Part shown: positions 45,906 through 55,754 of the stretch, one piece after another
Numbering within the stretch: position 1 is the first letter of the stretch
How the letters are laid out: every line of letters begins with the position of its first letter
Assembly (NCBI RefSeq): GCF_000819885.1
Contig: NZ_CDBO01000004.1
Span: forward strand, 1-64,000
Direction of reading: 5' to 3'
From: Aeromonas fluvialis
GTDB lineage: Bacteria > Pseudomonadota > Gammaproteobacteria > Enterobacterales > Aeromonadaceae
DNA: 64,000 bases
Program-made: the position numbers and the translations under genes
The notes under the pieces: model-generated
Database searches by the model: none
The model's input: the letters and a program-made list of their open reading frames with translations, nothing else
Told to the model about the DNA's origin: nothing

Positions 45906-46149
45906 GCAGACAGCCGAAAGAAAAACGGTTGCAGATACCAGCCAAAAACCCCCGCAGGCGGAAACGCGTTTCAACATGGCGCCCAGGATCGTGCTCTTCA
46001 GCCCGCTAGCGCGTGAGGCCATGACTGGCGAATTGCTTTATGACGCGGATCGGTTTATGGCATAGTGCCCGAAACAAAAAACAGTGCCCGAAAAAGAGCC
46101 TGAACAACGCAGCCTGCGCAGACAGCGGCACCAACACCACAAACGGAAA

Positions 46150-46995
46150 ATGACAGAGATGGAAAAGAAAATACTGCTGACGGATTGCCCGGATGCCAAA
46201 GGGCTCATCGCCAAGATCACCAACATCTGCTACAAGCACCAGCTCAACATCATCAAGAACGATGAGTTCGTGGATCACGAGAACGGCCGTTTCTTCATGC
46301 GTACCGAGCTGGAGGGGCGCTTCAACGACGAGACCCTGCTGGCTGACCTCGATGATGCCCTGCCCACCGGCGCCCAGCGACGTCTGGTCAAGGCGGGCAA
46401 GAAGCAGATCGTCATTCTGGTGACCAAAGAGACCCACTGCCTCGGCGATATTCTGATGAAGAACTACGCGGGCGCGCTGGATATGGATATCGTCGCGGTG
46501 ATCGGCAACTACGACACCCTGGCCGAGCTCACCTGCAAGTTCGACATACCATTCCATACCGTCAGTCACGAGGATCTGAGCCGCACCGAACATGAGGAGC
46601 AGGTACGCGCCATCATCGATAGCTACACCCCAGACTATGTGATCCTGGCCAAGTACATGCGGGTGCTGACCCCGAGCTTCGTCGAGGCCTACCCGCGCAA
46701 GATCCTCAACATCCATCACTCCTTCCTGCCCGCTTTTATCGGCGCGCGCCCCTACCGGCAGGCGTTCGATCGCGGGGTCAAGCTGATCGGCGCCACCGCC
46801 CACTTCGTGACCGACGATCTGGATGAGGGTCCTATCGTCGAGCAGGACGTAATCCACGTTGATCACACTTTCAGTGCCGATGCGATGGCCAAAGCGGGCC
46901 GTGACGTGGAGAAATCGGTACTGAGTCGTGCGTTGGAGCTGGTATTGAACGAACGGGTATTCGTCTACGGCAACAAGACGGTGGTCTTCAAGTAA
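46150..46995 (+). CDS. purU: Formyltetrahydrofolate deformylase
   Basis: PurU hydrolyses 10-formyl-tetrahydrofolate to formate and tetrahydrofolate, balancing one-carbon pools and supplying formate to PurT. The 281-aa protein has an N-terminal ACT domain (DCPDAKGLIAKITNICY) and a C-terminal formyltransferase fold with INIHHSFLPAFIGARPY, GATAHFV and DEGPI, the Asn-His-Asp catalytic set. I start it at 46150; the open frame continues 22 codons upstream without support. ATG at 46159 is an alternative. Confidence 0.95.
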   Translation: MTEMEKKILLTDCPDAKGLIAKITNICYKHQLNIIKNDEFVDHENGRFFMRTELEGRFNDETLLADLDDALPTGAQRRLVKAGKKQIVILVTKETHCLGDILMKNYAGALDMDIVAVIGNYDTLAELTCKFDIPFHTVSHEDLSRTEHEEQVRAIIDSYTPDYVILAKYMRVLTPSFVEAYPRKILNIHHSFLPAFIGARPYRQAFDRGVKLIGATAHFVTDDLDEGPIVEQDVIHVDHTFSADAMAKAGRDVEKSVLSRALELVLNERVFVYGNKTVVFK

Positions 46996-47029
46996 ATCGC
47001 CCACACGGCACGTATGCAAACGCCAGAAA

Positions 47030-47064
47030 CAACAACGGCTCCCGCGGGAGCCGTTGTTGTTTTT
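47030..47064 (+). terminator. Terminator between purU and the YdgA-family gene
   Basis: A perfect 15-bp palindromic stem, CAACAACGGCTCCCG with CGGGAGCCGTTGTTG, is followed by TTTTT on the plus strand. It ends purU and faces the convergent gene. Confidence 0.9.
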
Positions 47065-47074
47065 GCGCCACATA

Positions 47075-48343
47075 TCAGAGCGGCCTATCGTTCACCGTCA
47101 CCTCACCCTTATCCAGCGACAGTTTGGAAGTTAGCACTTGCTTCTCGGCTTTCAGATAGCCCATAAGGGTCAGCTGATCGAGCATGGGGGCCAGTTGCGG
47201 CACGGCCTTGCCCAGTTTGTTGCTCAGCGTTGCCTGCAGCTGACCGCTCAGTGCCTGCATCCCCTCCTCACTATTGAACAACTGTTCCAAGGAGGTCGAT
47301 GCCAGCGTGAGATCACCTTTCACCGCCACCGCCTCGCCATTGAGCCTGGCACTGAGGTCGGCCAGCTCCAGAGTCGCTCCCCGTTTGAGTATCTTGTCCA
47401 GCGCCTGCTGGATGGCCACGTCGTCAATCCCCTTGCCACCCGCAGCCTGCACCCCCTGATACCCTTCGAGATCCAGCCCGTTGAGATTGAGTGCCAACTT
47501 GCTGTCGGTCACTGCCAGCGTGTCGATCTCGTTCTCCAGATCAAGCTTGGCGATCTTCATCTGATAACTGCTGGAGAGGGTCTGGGCATCCTCGCCGATC
47601 AGCCGAGTCTCGGTCGTCATCCCTTGCAGGGCGACCCGGATACTGTCAGGCAGTTGCAGAGTGAGTGCGGAGAGACTCATCTCACTCTGTGGCGAGAGAA
47701 AGACACCGCTGATCTCGGCGATGTCGGCACTCCCTTTCAGGTCGGCCAGCACCAAATCCATCTTGCTCTGCTCTTCGTGAACCGTCATCCCCTGCCAGGT
47801 CATGGTGAGGTGACCATTTCCCTCCAGATTGCCATGGAACTCACCGCTCAGAGGCAGGAAACTGAACTCGTCCAGCCCCTGCTTTACCTTGAACTCATTG
47901 ACCCAAAAGCGGCTGCTATTGGCCTGGGTCCAAAGGCTGGTAGCCGACTCCAGGCCGAGTTGCCACTGTTCCATGCCCAGTGCGGTAAAGACTGGTGCCA
48001 GGGTGCCGTTATGGGTATCGAGCTGGAGGTGGCTCTTGATGTAGAGCGGCAGGATCCGGTTATTGACCACCAGTTGCAGCTCGATGGGCTGACTCTCCCC
48101 CAATTCGCTGTCGATGGCAGCCAGCTCCTCGGGCGTGATCACCACCTTCAGGATGCCATCACGGGTAAAGAGGTTGCTGCTGCCTGGCTGCCACTGTATG
48201 TCGAGCCCGCTCTCTTTCTCCACCCTGGCGATCTGCTCCGCCAAGATGTTGTCGAAGCTGTTGCCTGTGTACCAGCACGCCGCCAGACCGCCGCCAACCA
48301 GTGCCGCACCCACGGCGAGGGCCACTAACTTTTTCATAACCAT
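47075..48343 (-). CDS. YdgA family protein (DUF945)
   Basis: The 422-aa protein has one N-terminal membrane anchor (about residues 4-25, with LVALAVGAALVGGGLAACWY), the family's GNSFDNILAEQIARVE segment and a long region predicted to be beta-rich and periplasmic. It resembles E. coli YdgA, a DUF945 protein of unknown function. The motifs are weak in the C-terminal half. Starts at ATG 48343 and ATG 48337 are both possible; GGAG lies four bases before the first. Convergent with purU. Confidence 0.82.
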   Translation of the reverse strand: MVMKKLVALAVGAALVGGGLAACWYTGNSFDNILAEQIARVEKESGLDIQWQPGSSNLFTRDGILKVVITPEELAAIDSELGESQPIELQLVVNNRILPLYIKSHLQLDTHNGTLAPVFTALGMEQWQLGLESATSLWTQANSSRFWVNEFKVKQGLDEFSFLPLSGEFHGNLEGNGHLTMTWQGMTVHEEQSKMDLVLADLKGSADIAEISGVFLSPQSEMSLSALTLQLPDSIRVALQGMTTETRLIGEDAQTLSSSYQMKIAKLDLENEIDTLAVTDSKLALNLNGLDLEGYQGVQAAGGKGIDDVAIQQALDKILKRGATLELADLSARLNGEAVAVKGDLTLASTSLEQLFNSEEGMQALSGQLQATLSNKLGKAVPQLAPMLDQLTLMGYLKAEKQVLTSKLSLDKGEVTVNDRPL

Positions 48344-48442
48344 GTGTCTCCAAAGCGTTGTCGCTGCACTCTACGGGGCGGACTCGGGGCTAGGCAAGTC
48401 CAATCAGAGGGCGAGCCCACTTTCTTGCGGCTCGCCACCCCA

Positions 48443-49924
48443 TCACAGCAAGGGGCTGAAGAGATAGAAGATGTTCTCCATCGCCTTCTTGTACCAGGGT
48501 CGCGCCCGCCACTTGACCAGGGTCATCGGGGTGGCTTCCGCCATGTAACCCTGCACCAGCCGGGTCATCTGGGCCACGAACGAGGGGTTGTCCACCAGCA
48601 AGGTCACCTCGAAGTTGAGCCAGAGGCTGCGCCGGTCGAGATTGACCGTTCCCACCAGAGCAAAGTCGTCATCCACCAGCACGCTCTTGGTATGGAGCAG
48701 TCCGGCATCGTAGCGATAGATCTCCACTCCCGCCTCCAGCAGCTCCTCCATAAAAGCGTTACAGGCGTAATTGGCCATGATGGAGTCATTGCGTGCCGGC
48801 AACACCAGCTGCACCTGCACCCCGCGCGCCGCAGCCGAACTGAGTGCGGCTGCCAGCGGGTCATCCGGGACAAAGTAGGGGGTCGTCAGCACCAGATGGC
48901 TGCGCGCCTGATAGATGGCCAGCAGCAGGCTCTGCTGAATGCAATCACCGCCAACGAACGGGCCTGAGGGGATCAGCTGGGCGCGGTAGTTGGTCTGGGG
49001 CCAGGCCTCCGGATCATGCTGCAGGCTGTCGAGCAATCGCTCGCCAGTCTCTACCTCCCAGTCCCAGACGAAGATCGACCACATCAACGGCACCATGGGC
49101 CCCTGCACCCGGATCATGATATCGACCCACTGGCCGACCCCGGCATCCCGCTTGAAAAAGCGCGGATCCACCATGTTCATGGAGCCGGTGTAGCCCACCT
49201 TGTCATCGATCACCACCAGCTTGCGGTGCATCCGCAAATCCTGCCGCTGGAAGGGGATACGCCAGGCGCCGACCGGCAGCACCTCCACCAGCTTGACCCC
49301 CGCCTTGCGCAGCTTTTTCGGCCATCCTGAGCGGAAGAAGTGCTTGCTGCCCACCGAGTCGAGCAACAAGCGACAATCCACGCCGCGCCGCGCTACTTCC
49401 ATCAATGCCTCGCACACCTCATCGGCATCGCCGCCAGGGTGCCAGATATAGAACTCCAGATAGCAGGAGAGGGTAGAGCGGCGGATATCCTGAACTATCT
49501 CACGAAGGATCTTTTCGGGTCTACTTAGCAGCGTCATCCGGTTGCCGGAAAGCATGGGCATGGCCAGTCGCCCCAAGATCAGATCGTGCAATGGCTGAGC
49601 CTTCTCTCCCACCTCGCAGCAGTGCTGGGGGAAGAGGCGGGCAAGCTGGCGGATCCAGATGGCATAAGGACTATACATGGCCTGCGCCCGCTCGGCACGC
49701 CGGCGCCCCAGCTTGATTTCACCAAACAACAGGTAAAAACCGACGCCGGCAAATGGGATCGCATAGATCAGCGCCAGCCAGGCCAGCGACACTCCGATGG
49801 GGCGGCGCTTCATCACCACCCGAAATGAAACCCCCGCGACAATAACGGTATGAAAAAGCAACAGCAGCCAGCCCAGAAAACGGGAGAACAGCAGGTGGAA
49901 ATCATGTTCCAGACCGTTTAGCAA
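48443..49924 (-). CDS. cls: Cardiolipin synthase
   Basis: The inner-membrane phospholipase-D-family enzyme makes cardiolipin from two phosphatidylglycerols. Two N-terminal helices are followed by PLD domains with HKD motifs HRKLVVIDD and HTKSVLVDD. I prefer a TTG start at 49924 (493 aa, close to E. coli ClsA at 486) because AAGGAG lies six bases before it. The frame can be extended to ATG at 50002, 26 codons further, but that would invade the promoter region of the divergent gene. Confidence 0.92.
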   Translation of the reverse strand: MLNGLEHDFHLLFSRFLGWLLLLFHTVIVAGVSFRVVMKRRPIGVSLAWLALIYAIPFAGVGFYLLFGEIKLGRRRAERAQAMYSPYAIWIRQLARLFPQHCCEVGEKAQPLHDLILGRLAMPMLSGNRMTLLSRPEKILREIVQDIRRSTLSCYLEFYIWHPGGDADEVCEALMEVARRGVDCRLLLDSVGSKHFFRSGWPKKLRKAGVKLVEVLPVGAWRIPFQRQDLRMHRKLVVIDDKVGYTGSMNMVDPRFFKRDAGVGQWVDIMIRVQGPMVPLMWSIFVWDWEVETGERLLDSLQHDPEAWPQTNYRAQLIPSGPFVGGDCIQQSLLLAIYQARSHLVLTTPYFVPDDPLAAALSSAAARGVQVQLVLPARNDSIMANYACNAFMEELLEAGVEIYRYDAGLLHTKSVLVDDDFALVGTVNLDRRSLWLNFEVTLLVDNPSFVAQMTRLVQGYMAEATPMTLVKWRARPWYKKAMENIFYLFSPLL

Positions 49925-50019
49925 CGGTAACTCCTTCTCATCAACAAACAGTGGTTGGCAGATCCTGCCAGTCAGGAATGGTATGCTGTAAGGCAAATCC
50001 ATTCTATCAGGTTGCTCCC

Positions 50020-50562
50020 ATGATTCTGCAATCCATGCTGCTCAGCCTGGCCATGCTAGGCCAAGGCTCATATGACATCAATGAGCAGCAGATCAATCAG
50101 TACCTGCAATCCCAGGTACAAGTCGACAAGCAGCTGGAGCTGCCCGGCATCATCAAGGCCCATGTGAAACTAGAGCAGAGCGATGTCCAGATTGGCCGTC
50201 TGCAGCCCGACACCGCCCGGGTCTATGGTAAGGGCACGCTCAAGATCGCCCTGCCCGACAATACCCAATATGATGCTCGCCTGCAGATGACCTATGAGGC
50301 CAGGCCCCGCTATGACAAGAGCCAGAGCGCACTGTTTCTCGACAACATGAAACTGGTGGAGTACAAGCTGGAACCGGAGGCGGCAGAGAGAAAATTCGGC
50401 ATGATGCTCGGCATGCTGCTGCAGAGCATGGAAAAGCGGCTTGAGAGCAAACCGGTTTACCGACTGGACGACAAGGATCCGCAACAAGCCTGGCTGAAAG
50501 AGAACCTGCTGGGTTTGGAGCTGTCACCGGGCAAGATCCATCTGCTGACCAAACCCCGCTAA
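50020..50562 (+). CDS. DUF1439 envelope protein
   Basis: The 180-aa protein starts with a short hydrophobic export segment (ILQSMLLSLAMLGQGS) and contains the DUF1439 region with YDINEQQINQYLQSQ and an RVYGKGTLKIALPDN strand. Relatives such as YceB are lipoproteins, but no lipobox cysteine occurs here. Function is unknown. The start at 50020 is the ATG directly before the hydrophobic segment. Divergent from cls with about 95 bases between. Confidence 0.78.
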   Translation: MILQSMLLSLAMLGQGSYDINEQQINQYLQSQVQVDKQLELPGIIKAHVKLEQSDVQIGRLQPDTARVYGKGTLKIALPDNTQYDARLQMTYEARPRYDKSQSALFLDNMKLVEYKLEPEAAERKFGMMLGMLLQSMEKRLESKPVYRLDDKDPQQAWLKENLLGLELSPGKIHLLTKPR

Positions 50563-50567
50563 AGCGC

Positions 50568-51026
50568 TCAATTCAGCAGGGGCTGGGTGGGATCCCGAAC
50601 CAACAGCTCCACCTGATAACCCTGCTGCTGTTGCTGCTCGTAAAGGAAGAAGAGTGGCCCGCGCAATTGGTTGAGGGAGATATCGGCAAAGCCGGCCTTG
50701 AGATAGAAGGGCTTCTCGAAGGGCAACACCTGACAGACTACCGGCTTGTCGGCCAGACCGCGACAGGCGCGCTGCAACAGCCGTGACCCCAATCCCAGCG
50801 ACTGGTAATGTGGCAACAGACGAAAGCCGCACAGATGATAAAACTCCTCCTCGTCCCGCAACCGTACCGCCCCCACCAACCAGTGAGCATCACGCACAAC
50901 AAATATCCGCTCGGCCAGATCCGGCACATAGTGGGAAAACGTCGTCTCGTAATAGTCCTTGATAAGGGAGAGGTCGGCGTCATAGTACTCCTCGAAGATG
51001 AGTTCCATCGCCAGCTTTCCTGACAC
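50568..51026 (-). CDS. GNAT family N-acetyltransferase
   Basis: The 152-aa protein has the acetyl-CoA binding signature in LLPHYQSLGLGSRLLQRA and the C-terminal FYLKAGFADI strand of the GNAT fold, as in arginine or small-molecule acetyltransferases. Substrate is unknown. A GTG start at 51026 follows AAGGA; an ATG six codons later (51008) follows AGGA and is also possible. It is convergent with the DUF1439 gene, six bases away. Confidence 0.85.
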   Translation of the reverse strand: MSGKLAMELIFEEYYDADLSLIKDYYETTFSHYVPDLAERIFVVRDAHWLVGAVRLRDEEEFYHLCGFRLLPHYQSLGLGSRLLQRACRGLADKPVVCQVLPFEKPFYLKAGFADISLNQLRGPLFFLYEQQQQQGYQVELLVRDPTQPLLN

Positions 51027-51400
51027 AAAAAATCCTTTTTAATCAATTGCTAAAATGAATTTTGGCTAGCTAGTCAGACCAGCTTACGCAAGCAAGATAG
51101 CATGCATTTAATTAACAAAAAAGCAGACTCGCAGGGACGCTTCAATAAAACGGTCATGGTCATTGGCCACCGAAAAATCCCGCCTTTAGCAGATGCCCCG
51201 TAAACCCTCGCCCAATCGGGCGGGGATATAAGGGGAGCAGTCAGCGCCTATCCTGGCCATCCCCCGCATCCCCCTGCCCACTCGACCAAACCCCCGTCCA
51301 CTTCACACCGCCCTGTTTGTGCGCTTGTTCTGCCCTCGCCATGGTGCTTTACTCAACATGATAATCCAAGGAATGCAGTGGCATAGAAGGAGTGTGACGG
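51027..51400. other. Intergenic region without a supported gene
   Basis: About 370 bases separate the acetyltransferase and the transglycosylase genes. I see no RNA gene, strong hairpin or known motif. It holds the divergent promoters, whose boxes are not obvious. Confidence 0.4.
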
Positions 51401-52144
51401 TTGAAAGCATGGATGCTGGCAGGCCAGATATGGTTGATCCCCTTGAGCGGATGGAGCCAGACCCCCCCTCCCGCAGAGGTGGTCTTCCTGACCACGGCCC
51501 CCTCCCCAGAGCATCCGCGCAATGATGCCACACCCGTCCCACAACCCGACACCACTCAAACGGCGGCCACCAGCGGCAAGAAGCAGATCCAGGTCTATAA
51601 ATCGGTGCAGCAAAATGGGGTGGTACGTTACGCCGATATGGCGCCTGAACAGGGCCATTACGAGCTGCTGCTGTTCAACGACTGCTTCGCCTGCGATCCC
51701 AAATCCGGCGTCAACTGGCAGACCACAGGGCTGTTTCTCTATGACTATGCCAGCACCATCAAGGCAGCCGCCAAAACCTATCAGGTTGAGCCTGCGCTGA
51801 TCAGGGCGCTCATTCACGCCGAATCGGCTTTCAATCCGCTGGCTGTTTCCCGCAAGGGCGCGATGGGACTGACCCAGCTGATGCCCGCCACGGCACGAGA
51901 GCTGGGGGTCGGCAATGCCCTGCTGGCGGAGCAGAATATTTTCGGTGGGGTGAAATACCTGGCGGGTCTGCTCAAGCAATATAACGGCAACATAGCGCTG
52001 GCGACTGCGGCCTACAATGCTGGCGCGGGCGCGGTGCAAAAACATGGCGGGATCCCTCCCTATGCCGAAACGCGCGCCTATGTGGCGCGCGTCCAACTGC
52101 TGCATCAGCGCTACAAGGAGATGCTGCAGGCCAAGGGGCTCTGA
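51401..52144 (+). CDS. Lytic transglycosylase (SLT domain)
   Basis: The 247-aa exported enzyme has a short signal-like N-terminus (LAGQIWLIPLSGWSQ), a proline-rich linker, a DUF4124-like segment (IQVYKSVQQNGVVRYADMAP) and a C-terminal SLT domain (about 120-245). The catalytic glutamate in ALIHAESAFNPLAVS and the motifs KGAMGLTQLMPATA and AAYNAGAGAV are intact. It cuts peptidoglycan. The start is TTG at 51401, eight bases after AAGGAG. Confidence 0.88.
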   Translation: MKAWMLAGQIWLIPLSGWSQTPPPAEVVFLTTAPSPEHPRNDATPVPQPDTTQTAATSGKKQIQVYKSVQQNGVVRYADMAPEQGHYELLLFNDCFACDPKSGVNWQTTGLFLYDYASTIKAAAKTYQVEPALIRALIHAESAFNPLAVSRKGAMGLTQLMPATARELGVGNALLAEQNIFGGVKYLAGLLKQYNGNIALATAAYNAGAGAVQKHGGIPPYAETRAYVARVQLLHQRYKEMLQAKGL

Positions 52145-52285
52145 TTTGCGGGCTCTTGCGGCGGTGCGCCGCTGGAGGTGATTAAGCAATACATTCAAAA
52201 CCAGCGGGGCTGACGCCTCGGCGAAATGCCCCTCCCACCTACATCGGTGGGAGTCCCCCTTTCGCATTAAGAAGGTGGCTGTGGC

Positions 52286-52495
52286 TCACTTGACCGGTGT
52301 AAAGCGGCTGACCACCTGCCCCTGATGCTCAATCCACTCCATGAACATGGCGACGGGGCGGGCATAGACCTGACTATCCTGCTCGGATTGATAGATCACC
52401 AGCGGCTCGCCGGTTTCGGTGTGTCTGGCCAGGGTAAGCACCTGATAGTAACCCCCCTTGAAGTGACGATAGCGGCCGGGTGTGGGTGCATGCAT
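52286..52495 (-). CDS. DUF1653 domain protein
   Basis: The 69-aa protein fits DUF1653: GRYRHFKGGYYQVLTLARH, TGEPLVIYQSE and YARPVAMFMEWIE. These are small SH3-like cytoplasmic proteins, sometimes fused to NUDIX or methyltransferase domains, with no established function. It stands as a single gene. Confidence 0.85.
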   Translation of the reverse strand: MHAPTPGRYRHFKGGYYQVLTLARHTETGEPLVIYQSEQDSQVYARPVAMFMEWIEHQGQVVSRFTPVK

Positions 52496-52883
52496 GGGAT
52501 ACCTCTGCAGATAGAACAGGACGAAATGAGGGGAGGATCGCGCTGACCAGCGTCAGTTGTCACCGCTTTTTCTCGTCAGGATGGATGATAAAGGGGATTT
52601 TTGACGCAAGCCAATCGTGCCAGAGAGCGTGAAGATTTCAACACAGTAGAGTAGCTTTGTTAATCACTCCCCCATCTTTCACTGGTGAACCTTGCCAGAC
52701 ACAAACGATTATGCTGAATTTAACTTTTTAATAACTCTGTTTTGGGGCTAAAAATCAGGAATTTCTACTAAAAAGAAGATTGTTCTAGCATTCAATTCTG
52801 TGAAGAATAGGGGAAAGAATATTTGATACTAAAAACCGCCTTTTTCGCCAACGCGTCCCCGTGGGGAAGGAATCACTGTCACC
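52496..52883. other. Intergenic region before alaA
   Basis: About 390 bases, AT-rich towards alaA. No gene or RNA was recognised. The alaA promoter must lie here but I could not fix its boxes. Confidence 0.4.
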
Positions 52884-54098
52884 ATGTTCACAATCGACAA
52901 GTCGCACAAGCTCGACGATGTCTGCTATGACATCCGCGGCCCGGTGCATAAAGAGGCTCGCCGTCTCGAAGACGAAGGCCACCGCATTCTCAAGCTCAAC
53001 ATCGGCAATCCGGCCCCGTTCGGCTTCGATGCGCCGGAAGAGATCATCAAGGATGTGATCCTCAACATGCCGCTGAGCCAGGGCTACTGCGACTCCAAGG
53101 GGCTGTTCTCTGCCCGTAAAGCGGTGATGCAGTACTACCAGCAAAAAGGGATGCGCAAGGTCGATATCGACGACATCTACATCGGCAATGGCGCCAGTGA
53201 GCTGATCGTGATGGCGATGCAGGCGCTGCTCAACAACGGCGACGAGATGCTGGTGCCCTCCCCCGACTACCCGCTCTGGACCGCAGCCGTCACCCTCTCC
53301 GGTGGCCATGCGGTGCACTATCGCTGCGACGAAGGGGCCGACTGGTATCCGGATCTCGACGACATCCGCGCCCGCATCACCCCGCGTACCCGCGGCCTGG
53401 TGCTGATCAACCCCAACAACCCGACCGGTGCCGTCTACGGCAGCGAGTTCTTGCTGGAGGTGATCGAGATTGCCCGCCAGCACAACCTCATCATCTTCGC
53501 CGACGAGATCTACGACAAGATCCTCTACGACGACATCTCCCACACCAGCGTCTGCACCCTGTGTGACGATGTGATGGTGGTGACCTTCAACGGCCTCTCC
53601 AAGGCTTACCGCGCCTGCGGCTTCCGTCAGGGCTGGATGGTCATCACCGGGCCCAAGGGCCGTGCCAAGGGCTATATCGAAGGGCTGGAGATGCTGGCCT
53701 CCATGCGGCTGTGCGCCAACGTGCCGATGCAACACGCCATCCAGACCGCGCTTGGTGGTTATCAGAGCATCAACGAGCTGATCCTGCCGGGCGGCCGCCT
53801 GCGTCGTCAACGGGACAAGGCATGGGAGCTCTTGAACGAGATCCCCGGGGTCTCCTGCGTCAAGCCCAAGGGGGCGCTCTACATGTTCCCGCGCCTGGAT
53901 CCCAAGGTGTATGACATCCGCGACGATCAGAAGATGGTATTCGACCTGCTGCAGCAGGAGAAGCTGCTGCTGGTGCAGGGCACCGGCTTCAACTGGCCGG
54001 CGCCGGATCACTTCCGGCTGGTGTTCCTGCCCCGGGAAGAGGAGCTGGAAGAGGCCATCGGCCGCCTCGCCCGCTTCCTCAAGGGCTACAAGCAGTAA
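52884..54098 (+). CDS. alaA: Alanine-synthesising transaminase
   Basis: AlaA is a PLP-dependent fold-type I aminotransferase making alanine from pyruvate with glutamate. The 404-aa protein starts with KSHKLDDVCYDIRGPVHKEA as in E. coli AlaA (YfbQ). It contains INPNNPTGAVY, FADEIYDKILYDD and the PLP lysine in NGLSKAYRACGFRQGW. Length is identical to the family. A terminator follows at once. Confidence 0.95.
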   Translation: MFTIDKSHKLDDVCYDIRGPVHKEARRLEDEGHRILKLNIGNPAPFGFDAPEEIIKDVILNMPLSQGYCDSKGLFSARKAVMQYYQQKGMRKVDIDDIYIGNGASELIVMAMQALLNNGDEMLVPSPDYPLWTAAVTLSGGHAVHYRCDEGADWYPDLDDIRARITPRTRGLVLINPNNPTGAVYGSEFLLEVIEIARQHNLIIFADEIYDKILYDDISHTSVCTLCDDVMVVTFNGLSKAYRACGFRQGWMVITGPKGRAKGYIEGLEMLASMRLCANVPMQHAIQTALGGYQSINELILPGGRLRRQRDKAWELLNEIPGVSCVKPKGALYMFPRLDPKVYDIRDDQKMVFDLLQQEKLLLVQGTGFNWPAPDHFRLVFLPREEELEEAIGRLARFLKGYKQ

Positions 54099-54110
54099 GC
54101 AAGGCTCATG

Positions 54111-54137
54111 AAAAAGGCTCCCGCGAGAGCCTTTTTG
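54111..54137 (+). terminator. Terminator of alaA
   Basis: AAAAAGGCTC and GAGAGCCTTTTT form a stem with a CCGC loop, and T follows on the plus strand. It lies 12 bases after alaA and can also serve the convergent yfcC-like gene. Confidence 0.85.
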
Positions 54138-54161
54138 TTATCTGTGGTTGTATCCGTGCCA

Positions 54162-55637
54162 TCAGCCGTGCAGCAGGGCACCGGCCACCAGCACCGCCAT
54201 GGTGATCAGGGCTACACCGATGATAAAAGGCAGCACCCAGCGCACGAAGCGATCGTAGGGGATCTTGGCGAGCGCCAGCCCAGCCACCAGATGGGCGGCG
54301 GTGGGGGCGAACAGGTTGATCCAGCCGGAGGCGGACTGATAGGCGGTGATCACCAGATCCCGGGAGATGCCGGAGAAGTCCGCCAGCGGCCCCATCAGCG
54401 GCATGGAGACGGTCGCCAGCCCCGAGGTGGAGGGGATGAAGAAGCTCAGGATGATGTGCACCAGATAGGCCATCAGGATGAACACCGACGAGGAGAGCCC
54501 GCTCACCAACCCCTCGGCCCAGTGCAAGATGGTGTCGATGATGACGCCCTGCTCCATCACCACATAGATGCCACGCGCCACCGCCACTACCAGCGCCACC
54601 CCGATCAGATCCCGAGCGCCGCTCAGGAAAGTCGCCACGTAATTGGATTCGGGCATCCGGTTGATCAGCGCGATCAGGATGGAGGCGCTGAAGAACAGGG
54701 TGGAGAGCTCGTCGAACCACCAGCCCAGGGTGGGCAGCAGGTCGATGCCCAGATCCGACCAGGGCACCACCGCATAGATCATCAGCAGGAAGGTGCCGAA
54801 GAAGACCAGCATGGTGAGCTTCTGCTTGCCGCTGAAGGCGAGGTTGCCGCTCTTCATCTGGGAGAACTCGTCGTCATAGGTGATGTCGGCCAGCACGGAG
54901 CGGGACTTGTCCTGCTGCACCTGCTTGGCGTAGCGCATCACGAACCAGGAGGCGAAGATCACCAGCAGCAGCCACTGGATGACCCGCAGGCCAATCCCCT
55001 CACCGATGGGGATACCGGCAAAACCGGAGGCGATGCCGGTGGCAAACGGGTTGACGGTGGAGGCAAGCACCCCGACCCCGGAGCCAAGCAGGATGATCCC
55101 CGCCGCCACCATGCGATCGAAGCCCGCCGCCATCATCACCGGCACGATCAGCGCCCAGAAGGCCACCGTCTCCTCCGCCATGCCGAAGGTGGAGCCGCCG
55201 AGGGCAAACAGGGCGATCAGCACCGGAATGAGCAGCCGCTCACGGCCAGCGAAGGCACGCACAATGGCCCCTACCCCGGCATCGAGCGCCCCGCTTTGCA
55301 TGGTCACCGCCAGAAAGCCGCCGATGATGAGCACGAACAGTGCCACGTCGGCCGCCTTGTGAAAGCCCTGAATGGGGGCCTTGAGCACCTCGAACACCCC
55401 TTGCGGGTGGGCGGGTAGCTCGGTGTAGCTGCCGGGCACCGGCAACAGCCGCTCGTCGCCGCTGTAATCTGCCACGGCCGCTGCAGCAACCGGCTGCTGG
55501 GTCTTGGCGGTGACGTAGTCATATTTGCCCGCTGGCAGCACCCAGGTAAGGGCGGCCATCAGGGCGATGATGATAAAAAGCAGGGTATAGACAGTGGGGA
55601 GTTGGCGCTTCTTGGGCGCCTCGTTTGGAGTGGTCAT
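54162..55637 (-). CDS. yfcC: YfcC family transporter
   Basis: The 491-aa inner-membrane protein has about twelve helices and belongs to the YfcC/DcuC-like ion transporter group. The sequence PTVYTLLFIIIALMAALTWVLPAG at the N-terminus, GGSTFGMAEETVAFWALIVP and FFIPSTSGLATVSMPLMGPL are typical. Relatives carry arginine/ornithine-like amino acids or C4-dicarboxylates, and the substrate here is unknown. A 26-bp perfect palindrome lies 88 bases upstream and might be an operator. Confidence 0.83.
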   Translation of the reverse strand: MTTPNEAPKKRQLPTVYTLLFIIIALMAALTWVLPAGKYDYVTAKTQQPVAAAAVADYSGDERLLPVPGSYTELPAHPQGVFEVLKAPIQGFHKAADVALFVLIIGGFLAVTMQSGALDAGVGAIVRAFAGRERLLIPVLIALFALGGSTFGMAEETVAFWALIVPVMMAAGFDRMVAAGIILLGSGVGVLASTVNPFATGIASGFAGIPIGEGIGLRVIQWLLLVIFASWFVMRYAKQVQQDKSRSVLADITYDDEFSQMKSGNLAFSGKQKLTMLVFFGTFLLMIYAVVPWSDLGIDLLPTLGWWFDELSTLFFSASILIALINRMPESNYVATFLSGARDLIGVALVVAVARGIYVVMEQGVIIDTILHWAEGLVSGLSSSVFILMAYLVHIILSFFIPSTSGLATVSMPLMGPLADFSGISRDLVITAYQSASGWINLFAPTAAHLVAGLALAKIPYDRFVRWVLPFIIGVALITMAVLVAGALLHG

Positions 55638-55724
55638 AGCTTCCGTTCCTCGGCAATGCCGTCTGTGATCCGATCAGCGCAAGACTAGCGGGTTTGATAT
55701 GGGAAAAAGGTGATCGCTGATAAT

Positions 55725-55750
55725 AAAATTCCGCTAATTAGCGGAATTTT
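55725..55750. promoter_or_regulatory. 26-bp perfect palindrome upstream of yfcC
   Basis: AAAATTCCGCTAA is followed directly by its complement TTAGCGGAATTTT. It lies between the fabV terminator and the yfcC start. It could be a second terminator, since T tracts occur on both ends, or a dimeric repressor site; the lack of any loop favours a protein-binding site slightly. Confidence 0.5.
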
Positions 55751-55754
55751 TGCC

